Source: CAYTGR01 sp964437445 (GTDB taxonomy: Bacteria > Chloroflexota > Anaerolineae > B4-G1 > SLSP01). From it: DNA of 64,000 nt. The stretch's first letter is position 1; each line of letters opens with the position of its first letter. Both the position numbers and the translations under genes were made by a program. Shown here one piece after another: positions 26,253 through 34,239 of this stretch. The DNA is taken from assembly GCA_964437445.1 (NCBI GenBank), contig CAYTGR010000013.1, positions 23,934 through 87,933 of the forward strand, in the 5' to 3' direction. Below the pieces are notes generated by a model. The model saw only the letters and a list, made by a program, of their open reading frames with translations. It was not told the origin of the DNA and did no database searches.

Positions 26253-27079
26253 TACTTGCTCTCCTGGATGATGCGATTGAGCCACACCTGTTGTGGCTTG
26301 AAATGGTTATGCTTGACCTGCGGCACGAGCAGGGAGACCCCCAGACAGTACTTGCTAAAACTCAGCGGCCGTATCCCCCATTGTCGCAGTTGCCCGATGA
26401 ATTCGGACCGTAAAGCGTGAACTGATTGCTTGATCTCGGCGATGACGACGCCGGGGAGCGCCATTTCCGTTTGCCCGACGCGAAAGGAGAGGCCGATATC
26501 CAATGTCAGGCGTTCTGCCCGGTGCTTGCTCACCAACGTGATCCGCTGGAAGTGGCTCCAAAGTGCGGGGACTAAGCCGGCGGCGGGATAGGGGAAGACG
26601 GCAGCCAGGAAGTCGCTGCCGCGCCGGCTGATCTGGGGTGTGATCCCCGGAATGGGCAGGCGTTCCTTGACGGTGACGTCCTGATTGGTTTTACGCTTCA
26701 CCTCCAGGAACGCTAAGCCGGAGTCCGCATACGCTCGGGCGCGCACCTTGTACCGTTCGCGCCGCCCGTTGTGATGCTGGTGATAGAGGGCATAATCTGG
26801 AGTATCAAAGTACAGGGTTTGGTAACGGTGTATCCGGCGCCCGTCAATATCCAGCACCTCGTAACCGTCGCCGAGCTGGGCGAGGGCACGGGCCAGTTGG
26901 CCCTCGCTCAGCACCATTTTCGTGTCAATGCGTCGCAGCAGCGCGACATCCTGCATCTCCGCCAGGCTGACGGGCGCAAAACCCGATAATGTGTGCGCCA
27001 ACGACTGGCGCGCTAACGTGGTGGCCGGCGTTCTCGCTGCCGGCAGATAGGGTTCTTCATGTCGTATCTGGGTCAACAT
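26252..27079 (-). CDS. VTC-domain polyphosphate polymerase
   Basis: 275 residues. The family's tunnel residues are visible: RRIDTKMVL near 50, YQTLYFDTPDYALYHQH (about 86-100), GRRERYKVRARAY (about 104-116) and FLEVKRKTNQDVTVKER (about 123-140), with Lys/Arg lining the path of the nucleotide and polyphosphate. Yeast Vtc4, of the same fold, makes polyphosphate from ATP; bacterial versions are less studied. It opens a three-gene minus-strand operon with DUF4956 (overlap 1 base) and the Cthe_2159-type lipoprotein. A ribosome site AAGGAAAG precedes the ATG. Confidence 0.88.
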   Translation of the reverse strand: MLTQIRHEEPYLPAARTPATTLARQSLAHTLSGFAPVSLAEMQDVALLRRIDTKMVLSEGQLARALAQLGDGYEVLDIDGRRIHRYQTLYFDTPDYALYHQHHNGRRERYKVRARAYADSGLAFLEVKRKTNQDVTVKERLPIPGITPQISRRGSDFLAAVFPYPAAGLVPALWSHFQRITLVSKHRAERLTLDIGLSFRVGQTEMALPGVVIAEIKQSVHALRSEFIGQLRQWGIRPLSFSKYCLGVSLLVPQVKHNHFKPQQVWLNRIIQESK

Positions 27080-27422
27080 AGCTCTACTTTCCTTAATTTC
27101 CTTATTTCCTTTTTTCCTTAGCCTTCAGAATTTCCCGTACCTCCAAACTTTATGTGCAGTTTACAACATTGATCTGAGAGCAAACCAAGAAAGAGCTGAG
27201 AGATAACTTAGAGTCCAGCTAAAAATTTTCCTGACGTGTGCTCTGTGGGCTTGCCCTACCGTCAGAGGAAAGCCAAAGCGGATCCAACCGGCGCTAAGGT
27301 AAATGCCTGATCCAGGACTGGCAGAAGTGACCTGAAAGTTGAAACGCATCTTGATTTTTGCTTGACAAGCCGTACAGCAACCCTATACTGGACCTCAGTA
27401 ACTCATTTGAGGGAGATCACAC
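27080..27422. other. Divergent intergenic region
   Basis: 343 bp between the VTC start (27079, minus) and the exported protein start (27423, plus). Apart from the promoter at 27362-27389 I see no gene or strong repeat. Confidence 0.6.
27362..27389 (+). promoter_or_regulatory. Strong predicted promoter of the exported protein gene
   Basis: A perfect TTGACA (27362-27367) and TATACT (27384-27389) are separated by 16 bp. The leader is about 25 nt, with GGGAG before the ATG at 27423. Confidence 0.75.
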
Positions 27423-29654
27423 ATGGCGCTCCACAAACCCTGTTTACTCCTCGTGGCCTTGCTGTGCCTGTTGCCGGGCCTCAAGGCCGTGCCTTCGCCC
27501 CAGCCGGCGCTGGCGGTGCAGGAGATTTATACCGACGCGCTGGCAGCGGGGTGGAGCAATTGGTCCTGGGCCACAGTGAATTTGCAGGCCACCGCGCCGG
27601 TCCACTCGGGCAGCCGCAGCATTGCCGTGACCTGTAGCGCCTGGCAGGGACTTTATTTGCATTACCCTGAACTTGCCACGGCCGGCTTTACACATTTACG
27701 CTTTTTCATCCATGGCGGCAGCGCCGGTGGCCAGCAGCTCCACGTGTACGCGACCTATCCGGTCAACGGCTCCGACCAGAATGGGCCGGCGGTCGCTGTG
27801 TCGCCGCCGGCGGCCAATACCTGGAGCGAAGTGCGCATTGCCCTCGCCGACCTGGGGGTGGCGAACGTCGCGCTGACCGGCCTGATCTGGCAGAATACGA
27901 CCGGCGGCGCGCAGCCTACGTTTTACGTGGACGATATCGCCCTGGTGGCGGACGAAAGCCCCGACGGTCCCACCCTGAGCGCCGGCTACCTGCGGCCGCG
28001 CGCGGTGCCCGCCGATGGGGGGACGCAAACCGTGGTCCGCGTCCGGGTCGGTGATCCCCAGGGCCTGTCTGACATCGCCAGCGTGACGTTGGACGGCAGC
28101 GCGCTGGGCCGGGGCGCGATCCCCTTGCGCGACGACGGCTGGAGCAACGACGGCGCGACGGGCGATGGTGTGTACGGGGCCGTGTTCACGGTCGCGCCGG
28201 GCACGGCCAGCGGCGAGCCCCAGCTGCTTGTCACCGCGCAAGACCAGGCCGGACATCGCGCCAGTTTGCAATTGGGCGCGCTGGCCGTGCTGGCCTCGGC
28301 GGGCGGCCGGATTCCCTCGGCGTTGCCGCAGCGCCTGGGCTGGGGCTCCAACGCCTGGAGTGAGACGCCCGGCCAGGACTGGCAGGTCAATAGCGGCGTC
28401 CCCTGGAACTACGTTTACCAGTACATCACCTACGACTGGTACGTGAACGGTTGGGGCGGCAACTTTGTCGGGCGCTTTGTGAACCAGGCCTGGAACAAGG
28501 GCTACGTCCCGCTGATATCGGTTTACATGATCCTGGAAGTGCCGCCCAACTGTGGCGAGAGCGCCACCTGTTACGCCGCCAAGTTGCAGAACTCCCAGAC
28601 GGTGAGCACTTATCTGGCCGCACTGCAGGAAGCGGCCCGGCAGGCCCAGGGCCCGCATCCCGTCATCTTTCACCTGGAGCCTGATTTTTACGGCTACATG
28701 CAGCAATTGAGCAACAGCGCCGAGCGCCCGGCCGGCGTCCAGCCCGACGATCCCAGCTCCTACCCCGTGGCGTTGAACGTGGCCGGCTATCCCAACACCC
28801 TGGCCGGATTCGGGCGGCGCATGGTGGATCTGATCCACGCTACCGCGCCCAATGCGCTGGTCGCGCCGGCCGCGAGCATGTGGGCGACCAACGGCGACCC
28901 GAACTCGGTTCCCGTCGCGCAAGTGACCAGCATGGGGCAACGCACGGCGGCCTTCCTGGAAGCGATGGGCGGGGCGCAGGCGGACCTGCTGGTGGTAGAG
29001 TGGAGCGACCGCGACGCGGGTAGCGGCCTGCGTCCCTGGTGGGACGATACGAACCTCACCCTGCCGCGCCCCACACGGGCGATCTTGTGGGAGAATGCGC
29101 TCTCGGTCGCGGCGCACAAGCGGCTGATCTTGTGGCAAATGCCCGTCGGCAACATGGCGTTGGATAACACCTGCGACCATTATCGCGATAACCGTGCGGC
29201 TTACGTGTTCCAGCACCCCCGTGATTTGGTGGATGCCGGGGTCTTGGCCGTGCTGTTCGGCGGCGGGGCCGAGTGCCAGACGCAGGTGACGACCGACGGC
29301 GGATTTGTCGCCGCGCAAGGCGCGATCGCGTATGCCCGCCCGCTGACGCCAACAGGGCTTGCAGCGGGCCCGGTGGTCGGACCGCTGGTGCCTGTGCGCT
29401 GGGATGAGAACACCGAGCCGGACCTGTGGGGCTATCGGGTCAGCCAGCAACGGGCGCAGGGGGGAGCAGCTCTTGCCGTTGATGCCGGCCGGAAGAACGC
29501 GCGGATGCTTTTGCTTCCGCAGGCCGGCGACTGGCGCGTCAGCGTGGCGGCTTACGACGCCATGGGGCAGCTGGGGCCGGCCTCGGCCGTCATTACCGTC
29601 ACAACCACTATCAACGCCCAACAGGTTTTCCTGCCCCTCGTTCAACGCCATTAG
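27423..29654 (+). CDS. Large exported carbohydrate-active-like protein with PLVQR tail
   Basis: 743 residues with signal peptide (KPCLLLVALLCLLPGLKA). Residues about 35-185 form a beta-sandwich with IYTDALAAGWSNWSWATVNL and AQPTFYVDDIALV, typical of galactose-binding/CBM-like modules. Residues about 190-285 look like an Ig-type linker. The central part (about 300-650) has repeated aromatic and acidic stretches (YITYDWYVNGWGGNFVG, VIFHLEPDFYGYMQQ, LLVVEWSDRDAGSGLRPWW) that suggest an alpha/beta barrel glycosidase-like fold. I cannot assign a GH family. A short fibronectin-like segment ends in VFLPLVQRH, the tail seen in three other exported proteins. A surface polysaccharide-directed role is inferred. 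Confidence 0.65.
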   Translation: MALHKPCLLLVALLCLLPGLKAVPSPQPALAVQEIYTDALAAGWSNWSWATVNLQATAPVHSGSRSIAVTCSAWQGLYLHYPELATAGFTHLRFFIHGGSAGGQQLHVYATYPVNGSDQNGPAVAVSPPAANTWSEVRIALADLGVANVALTGLIWQNTTGGAQPTFYVDDIALVADESPDGPTLSAGYLRPRAVPADGGTQTVVRVRVGDPQGLSDIASVTLDGSALGRGAIPLRDDGWSNDGATGDGVYGAVFTVAPGTASGEPQLLVTAQDQAGHRASLQLGALAVLASAGGRIPSALPQRLGWGSNAWSETPGQDWQVNSGVPWNYVYQYITYDWYVNGWGGNFVGRFVNQAWNKGYVPLISVYMILEVPPNCGESATCYAAKLQNSQTVSTYLAALQEAARQAQGPHPVIFHLEPDFYGYMQQLSNSAERPAGVQPDDPSSYPVALNVAGYPNTLAGFGRRMVDLIHATAPNALVAPAASMWATNGDPNSVPVAQVTSMGQRTAAFLEAMGGAQADLLVVEWSDRDAGSGLRPWWDDTNLTLPRPTRAILWENALSVAAHKRLILWQMPVGNMALDNTCDHYRDNRAAYVFQHPRDLVDAGVLAVLFGGGAECQTQVTTDGGFVAAQGAIAYARPLTPTGLAAGPVVGPLVPVRWDENTEPDLWGYRVSQQRAQGGAALAVDAGRKNARMLLLPQAGDWRVSVAAYDAMGQLGPASAVITVTTTINAQQVFLPLVQRH

Positions 29655-29715
29655 CGGGATTGGGTTTTCCCCTCTCTATCATTACAGACAAACAGTCAAG
29701 GTCACGTACAAAATT

Positions 29716-29745
29716 CACAGAGCGGCGCTTGAGCGCCGCTCTGTG
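29716..29745. terminator. 14-bp perfect hairpin after the exported protein gene
   Basis: CACAGAGCGGCGCT (29716-29729) and AGCGCCGCTCTGTG (29732-29745) are exact complements with a TG loop. It separates the exported protein gene from the DUF2089 promoter and belongs to the GGCGCTT-type hairpin family of this window. Confidence 0.65.
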
Positions 29746-29768
29746 TGTTGAAGCGCGGTATAAAGTAC

Positions 29769-29796
29769 TTGACAAAATTAAGTTGTATGTTAATAT
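29769..29796 (+). promoter_or_regulatory. Promoter of the DUF2089 operon
   Basis: TTGACA (29769-29774) is a perfect -35; TAATAT (29791-29796) is a reasonable -10 with 16-bp spacing. The first operator copy (29790-29802) covers the -10. Confidence 0.7.
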
Positions 29797-29823
29797 TATC
29801 AATATACGACTTGATATTATCAA
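29790..29823. promoter_or_regulatory. Tandem 13-bp operator (two copies 21 bp apart)
   Basis: TTGATATTATCAA (29811-29823) is a perfect palindrome. TTAATATTATCAA (29790-29802) is the same sequence with one change. The 21-bp centre-to-centre distance equals two helical turns, so two dimers would sit on the same face. Position over the -10 and start site predicts repression. The likely binder is the DUF2089 protein itself, but this is inference. Confidence 0.7.
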
Positions 29824-29843
29824 CATAAACCAGGGAGGTTGTG

Positions 29844-30212
29844 ATGCATCCAGTTCCTACGGAATGTCCGGTCTGCCACGACGATTTATTAGTCACGCGG
29901 CTGGTTTGCCGGCGCTGCGGTACGGTGCTCAAAAACCGGTTTGAGCTGGACGCGCTTTCGCGTCTGATACCAGAGCAGCGCCATTTCGTGGAGGTGTTTC
30001 TCCGCTGTGAGGGGAAACTCAACTGCGTCCAGGACGCGCTGGGGATCTCTTATCCCACCGTCCGCAGCCGGCTGGACGAAGTCATCCGGGCGTTGGGACC
30101 CCGGGCCCCGGAGCCGGCGGGCGCGCCCGCGTCACGTCAGGAGATCCTGGCGCGGCTGGCCCGCCAGGAGATCACCGCCGAAGAGGCCTTGACCCTGCTG
30201 GAAACTTTGTGA
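29844..30212 (+). CDS. DUF2089 small regulatory protein
   Basis: 122 residues; ATG at 29844 with AGGGAGG upstream (a GTG lies 3 bases earlier). It has the DUF2089 layout: an N-terminal zinc-ribbon-like pair CPVCHDDL ... CRRCG (Cys10/13 and about 24/27), then a sigma-70-region-4-like helix-turn-helix (SRLIPEQRHFVEVFLRCEGK ... DALGISYPTVRSRLDEVI). Its C-terminus (LARLARQEITAEEALTLLETL) resembles the SHOCT-like end of the next gene product. The family is predicted to bind DNA. The tandem operator just upstream makes autoregulation likely. It forms an operon with the gene at 30257. Confidence 0.82.
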   Translation: MHPVPTECPVCHDDLLVTRLVCRRCGTVLKNRFELDALSRLIPEQRHFVEVFLRCEGKLNCVQDALGISYPTVRSRLDEVIRALGPRAPEPAGAPASRQEILARLARQEITAEEALTLLETL

Positions 30213-30256
30213 CGAAGCTGGCTTAATTGAATCAAAAGGAGCAAAAGGAGAAGGAG

Positions 30257-31486
30257 ATGTTTGACCAAACTGTAGCAACCGGGGCCGCGCCCCACATTGT
30301 GGTAGAAGAATGTTCAGGTAGCCTGGCCGTGCGGGGGACGGAAACCCGGCAAGTCCGTATCCGCATGTCGGGTGACGCCGAATCCAGCGCGCTGACCCAG
30401 GAAGGGGACGTCCTCACGTTCCGGGCGCCTGGAGATTGCCGTCTTACCTGCCCGCCTGGCACTATGCTGACCCTCAAAGCCGTGCGGGGGGACTTGCAGG
30501 TGCGCATGGTGCACGGGGCGATCACCGCAGGCCAGGTCAATGGTAGCGCCGATTTGCGGGACGTCGGCTCGCTGGCCCTGGGACAGGTCTCTGGCGATTT
30601 GCGCGCGCGGGGTGTGGCCGGGGACGTGGTGGGACAAGGGGTGTCCGGCGACGCCCGCGTCCGGGCGGTGGCCGGACAACTCACGCTGCACCAGGTCGGC
30701 GGCGACCTGCGGGCCGACGCTGTGCAGAAAGGGATCGCCGTGGAAGCTGTGAGCGGCGACGTGCGTTTAGGCCCGCCCTTTGCTCCGGGGGCTGCTTATC
30801 GCCTCAGCGCCGGCGGGGACCTGGTCGTCAGGCTGAATAGAGAGGCCAGCGTCCATTTTAAACTCCAGGCCAGGGGAAACGTTCAGGTGCGCGTCCCCAA
30901 CCTGGCCCTGCAAGAGCAAGAGGGAGCGCTGGTAGGGGATTTAGGGACCGGCGAGGCGTTGCTGGAGGCCTCGGTCGGCGGGCGAGCCGTGCTCAAAGCG
31001 GGTGAGTTGGAGAGCGACGAGTTCCCTGAGTCCTACGATCTTGACCTGAGCGTCCTGGATGACCTTGGCCCGCTGGTTGAGGCGCGGGTCGCTGAGGCCA
31101 TGGCTGACCTTAATCTGCGGCTGGAAAACGAGGGCTGGTTCATGGCCGATGAAGGCCGGTTGCGGCAGCGGGTGGAGCAGATTGCCGAACAGGCGGCCGA
31201 GCGCGCCCGTCAGGCCGCCGAACGGGAGGCCGAGCGGGCCCGCCGGGCGGCCGAACGGGAGGCCGAGCGGGCCCGTATCCAGGCGGAACAGGCTGAGCGG
31301 CGCTGGCAGCGGGCCAGTGGTCACCGGCCGGCCGCCCCGCCGACGCCACCGGCTCCTCCAGCTCCGCCGGCCTCTGCGACCGACACGATCACACGCGAGG
31401 AACGGCTGCGGGTGTTGCGGTTGGTGGAAGCGGGCCGGCTCACGCCCGAGGAGGCCTCCGATTTGATTGCAGCTCTGATGAGCTGA
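30257..31486 (+). CDS. DUF4097-like beta-repeat protein with coiled coil and SHOCT-like tail
   Basis: 409 residues; ATG at 30257 after GGAG (an in-frame TTG at 30227 lacks support). No signal peptide. Residues about 1-225 are short beta-repeats of the DUF4097/adhesin-like kind (MLTLKAVRGDLQVR, GSADLRDVGSLALGQVSGDLRARG). Residues about 300-360 form a charged Ala/Glu/Arg coiled coil with repeated AAEREAERARRA heptads. A Pro-rich spacer precedes a SHOCT-like helical hairpin (REERLRVLRLVEAGRLTPEEASDLIAAL). Such proteins are usually found with DUF2089 or PspC-type regulators in envelope-stress loci; that link is by family context. It ends in a strong terminator. Confidence 0.75.
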   Translation: MFDQTVATGAAPHIVVEECSGSLAVRGTETRQVRIRMSGDAESSALTQEGDVLTFRAPGDCRLTCPPGTMLTLKAVRGDLQVRMVHGAITAGQVNGSADLRDVGSLALGQVSGDLRARGVAGDVVGQGVSGDARVRAVAGQLTLHQVGGDLRADAVQKGIAVEAVSGDVRLGPPFAPGAAYRLSAGGDLVVRLNREASVHFKLQARGNVQVRVPNLALQEQEGALVGDLGTGEALLEASVGGRAVLKAGELESDEFPESYDLDLSVLDDLGPLVEARVAEAMADLNLRLENEGWFMADEGRLRQRVEQIAEQAAERARQAAEREAERARRAAEREAERARIQAEQAERRWQRASGHRPAAPPTPPAPPAPPASATDTITREERLRVLRLVEAGRLTPEEASDLIAALMS

Positions 31487-31528
31487 GGCTGTTCTCGGCG
31501 TGATGCAATCCGTATGGAAGAAGAATGG

Positions 31529-31563
31529 GGTTTTTGCGCGCGGCTTCGCCGCGCGCAAAAACC
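31529..31563. terminator. 16-bp perfect hairpin with UUCG loop
   Basis: GGTTTTTGCGCGCGGC (31529-31544) and its exact complement (31548-31563) surround TTC, giving a cUUCGg tetraloop. A-tract and T-tract lie in the stem, so it can end transcription in both directions. It closes the DUF2089-DUF4097 operon. Confidence 0.88.
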
Positions 31564-31600
31564 AGCTTATAAAGATAAAGATTTGTCGTCTGCGGTTGAT

Positions 31601-31628
31601 TTGACAGAATCCTCATCCGGTATAAAAT
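31601..31628 (+). promoter_or_regulatory. Promoter of the MarR-ABC operon
   Basis: TTGACA (31601-31606) and TAAAAT (31623-31628) with a 16-bp spacer, about 55 bp before the MarR ATG. A repeated TGTTAAC/TGTTAAG motif lies just downstream (about 31637-31652) and could be the MarR site. Confidence 0.65.
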
Positions 31629-31687
31629 AGTTTCATCTGTTAACTGTTAAGATTCTTTATTAATCGCCCTGCGTCAGGAGACATCTT

Positions 31688-32155
31688 ATGCTAAATGAAC
31701 CGCTGCCGGCAGAGCAGCTGGAGCAGGTGATTGACCGGTTCTGGGAGACGGTTCCGCCGCTGTGGAACCAGGTCCGTGCCCATATCCGCGCCGTCGCCGC
31801 TGCCGAGTTTGGTCTCACGGTGGAGCAGTTCCACATCCTCCGGCATATCCGCCGGGGCGTGACTTCGGTGAGCGAGCTGGCGGCCGCCAAGCAGATCAGC
31901 CGCCCGGCCGTCAGTCAGGCCGTGGATGGACTGGTCCAGCGCGGCCTGATCAGCCGCACGCCCAACTTAGTCGACCGGCGCTGCGTGCAGCTGGAACTCA
32001 CGCCGGCCGGCAGCGCTTTGCTGGCAGCGGTGTTTGAAAACACCCACGCCTGGATGAAGGAGCAGCTGGCAGGGCTCACTCCGGGGGAGTTAGCGGAGCT
32101 GCTGGGGGCCCTGGAAGCGCTGAAAAAGGTACAGGCCCGCTGGTCGGCCGAATGA
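31688..32155 (+). CDS. MarR-family transcriptional regulator
   Basis: 155 residues, normal MarR length. Helices and wing are recognisable: LTVEQFHILRHIRRGVTSVSELA (about 43-65), KQISRPAVSQAVDGLVQRGLISR (about 67-90) as recognition helix, and a wing RTPNLVDRRCVQLELTPAG (about 88-107). AGGAGACA precedes the ATG at 31688. It is the first gene of a run with three ABC exporters (next ATG 40 bp after its stop), so it most likely represses drug or toxic-compound export until a ligand binds. Confidence 0.9.
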   Translation: MLNEPLPAEQLEQVIDRFWETVPPLWNQVRAHIRAVAAAEFGLTVEQFHILRHIRRGVTSVSELAAAKQISRPAVSQAVDGLVQRGLISRTPNLVDRRCVQLELTPAGSALLAAVFENTHAWMKEQLAGLTPGELAELLGALEALKKVQARWSAE

Positions 32156-32194
32156 TGGTTTTCCAGGCGGGCGAAGCGCGAGGGGAGGGGTAAG

Positions 32195-34156
32195 ATGATG
32201 GGAATGCATGGGGGTGGCCCCTGGCCCGGGTTTTTGCGGGCACCTGCCGAAAAGCCTCAGCTCACCTGGGGGCTGCTGAAGCGCGTCCTGGGGTACTCCA
32301 CGCCCTATCGCTGGCAAATTGCAGCTGTAGCCGCGATCATTTTTCTCACCGCGTTCCTGAATCTGTTGCCCCCGCTGATTTTTCGGGAATTGATTGACCA
32401 CACGCTGCCGGACCGCGACCTCCAGCGTTTGGTCTTGTTGGCCGGGGGGATTTTTCTCGTGCCGCTAGCCAATGGCGGGCTGGATGTGATCCAACGACGG
32501 CTGCGCGCGCAGGCCGGCGAAGGGGTGATTTACGACCTGCGGGTGGCGCTCTTCGCCCATTTGCAACGCCTGTCGTTGCGCTTCTTTACCCACACCAAGG
32601 TCGGCGAGCTGATGAGCCGTTTGAACAACGACGTGGTCGGCGCGCAAAATGCCATCAGCAACACGCTGGTGAACATTTTTTACGATCTGGTGCAAGCCAT
32701 TGTTCTGTTGGTCGTGATGTTCTCTCTGGAATGGCGGCTGACCCTGCTCAGCCTGATTTTGTTGCCGCTATTCGTCGTCGTTGCGCGGCGGGTGGGGGTA
32801 CGCCTGCGCGACACCGCCCGCGAGCAGATGGATCTCAACGCCCAGATGAATGCCATGGCGAACGAAACGCTCAACATCGGCGGGGCGTTGCTGGTGAAGC
32901 TCTTTGGCCGCTCTGTTGTAGAGGTAGAACGTTTCAGTGGGCGCGCTGCCCTGGTGCGCGACAAGGGGGTGGAGCGCGCCGTCTTGGGCACCCTCTTTTT
33001 CATCAGCATCAGCCTGTTGAGCGCGGCCGGCTCCGCGTTGATCTATGGCGTCGGCGGCTATTTTGTCATTCAAAGGGTTTTCACCATTGGCACAATTGTG
33101 GCCTTCAGCACCTATCTGGGCAACCTGTACCGGGCCTTGAACTCGCTGGCCAATGCGCCGGTGGAATTTGCGACCTCGGTGGTCAGCTTTGAGCGCGTCT
33201 TTGAGGTGCTTGACCTGCCGCCCGACATCCCCGAGTCGCCCGACGCCATGGTGCTCCAGGAAGTACGCGGCGAACTGGTCTTTGAGGATGTTACCTTCAA
33301 ATATGACGTGGACGAAAAGGCGCTGCTCAGCGACGTGCATCGTTACGGGCAGATGGAAGCCGTGACGGCGGTGCTCTCCGGGGGCAAAGGGGCAGGTACG
33401 GGGAGAAGCCGGGAGGGCAACGGTGGCGGTGAAGAAGCCATCCGCACCCAGGCGCGCGAGATGGCCCTGGAACACATTGATTTCCGCGTCGCACCCGGCC
33501 AGCTGGTGGCGTTGGTCGGCCCCAGCGGGGCGGGCAAGACGACGCTGACCTATCTGATCCCCCGGCTCTACGATCCCACCGCGGGGCGGATTCTGCTGGA
33601 TGGGCACGATCTGCGCGCGGTGACGCTGGCCTCGCTCGCGGCCCAGATTGGCATGGTCACCCAGGAAGCGTATCTGTTTCACGACACGATCCGCACGAAC
33701 CTGCTCTATGCCCGGCTGGATGCTACCCAGGACGAGCTGGAGGTCGCTACCCGGGCCGCCAACATCCACGATTTCATCATGAGCCTGCCCGCCGGCTACG
33801 ATACCATCGTCGGCGAGCGCGGTTACCGGTTGAGCGGCGGCGAGAAGCAGCGGATTGCGCTGGCGCGTGTCATCCTCAAGAACCCCCGCATTCTGGTGCT
33901 GGATGAAGCCACCAGCCACCTGGATAGCGAATCTGAGGCGCTGATTCAGGAGGCGCTCAAGCGGGTCATGGCCGGACGCACCAGTATCGTCATCGCGCAC
34001 CGCCTGAGCACCATCCTGGCCGCCGACCTGATCCTGGTCTTTGACCGGGGCCGGATTGTGGAGCGCGGCACGCATCAAGACCTGTTGGCCCTGGGCGGGC
34101 TGTACGCCCAATTATACGAGACCCAGTTCAGCCGTGGGCGCGGGTTCTCATTCTGA
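32195..34156 (+). CDS. ABC exporter half-transporter (canonical ATPase site)
   Basis: 653 residues: an ABC-transmembrane type-1 domain (about 35-330, six helices, LRLSLRFF-type coupling segments) and an ATPase domain. All motifs are canonical: Walker A GPSGAGKTTL, signature LSGGEKQRIALARVIL, Walker B LVLDEATSHLD, switch His IVIAHRLSTI. Unlike usual members, about 40 residues rich in Gly/Ser/Arg (about 383-425) are inserted between the first strand (VFEDVTFKY) and the next one (ALEHIDFRV), next to the A-loop Tyr. The complete motif set suggests it works as a homodimer. GAGGGG precedes the ATG. It lies between the MarR gene and two further half-transporters. Confidence 0.9.
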   Translation: MMGMHGGGPWPGFLRAPAEKPQLTWGLLKRVLGYSTPYRWQIAAVAAIIFLTAFLNLLPPLIFRELIDHTLPDRDLQRLVLLAGGIFLVPLANGGLDVIQRRLRAQAGEGVIYDLRVALFAHLQRLSLRFFTHTKVGELMSRLNNDVVGAQNAISNTLVNIFYDLVQAIVLLVVMFSLEWRLTLLSLILLPLFVVVARRVGVRLRDTAREQMDLNAQMNAMANETLNIGGALLVKLFGRSVVEVERFSGRAALVRDKGVERAVLGTLFFISISLLSAAGSALIYGVGGYFVIQRVFTIGTIVAFSTYLGNLYRALNSLANAPVEFATSVVSFERVFEVLDLPPDIPESPDAMVLQEVRGELVFEDVTFKYDVDEKALLSDVHRYGQMEAVTAVLSGGKGAGTGRSREGNGGGEEAIRTQAREMALEHIDFRVAPGQLVALVGPSGAGKTTLTYLIPRLYDPTAGRILLDGHDLRAVTLASLAAQIGMVTQEAYLFHDTIRTNLLYARLDATQDELEVATRAANIHDFIMSLPAGYDTIVGERGYRLSGGEKQRIALARVILKNPRILVLDEATSHLDSESEALIQEALKRVMAGRTSIVIAHRLSTILAADLILVFDRGRIVERGTHQDLLALGGLYAQLYETQFSRGRGFSF

Positions 34157-34239
34157 CGAAAATGAGCGGCATAAGAATCCCACAAACGGGGGGGCGCTTC
34201 TGCTCTCTATTTCCTGCCCCCTCTTAACGGAGCAATTTC

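Noticed and set aside
27696..29651. 651-codon open frame on the minus strand opposite the exported protein gene
   Set aside because: High GC gives long antisense frames. This one is rich in Arg/His/Gly, has no ribosome site or domain, and mirrors the plus-strand gene which has signal peptide, promoter and ribosome site.
32768..34111. 447-codon minus-strand frame across the first ABC exporter
   Set aside because: No ribosome site and no recognisable domain; the plus strand encodes a clear ABC transporter with all motifs.
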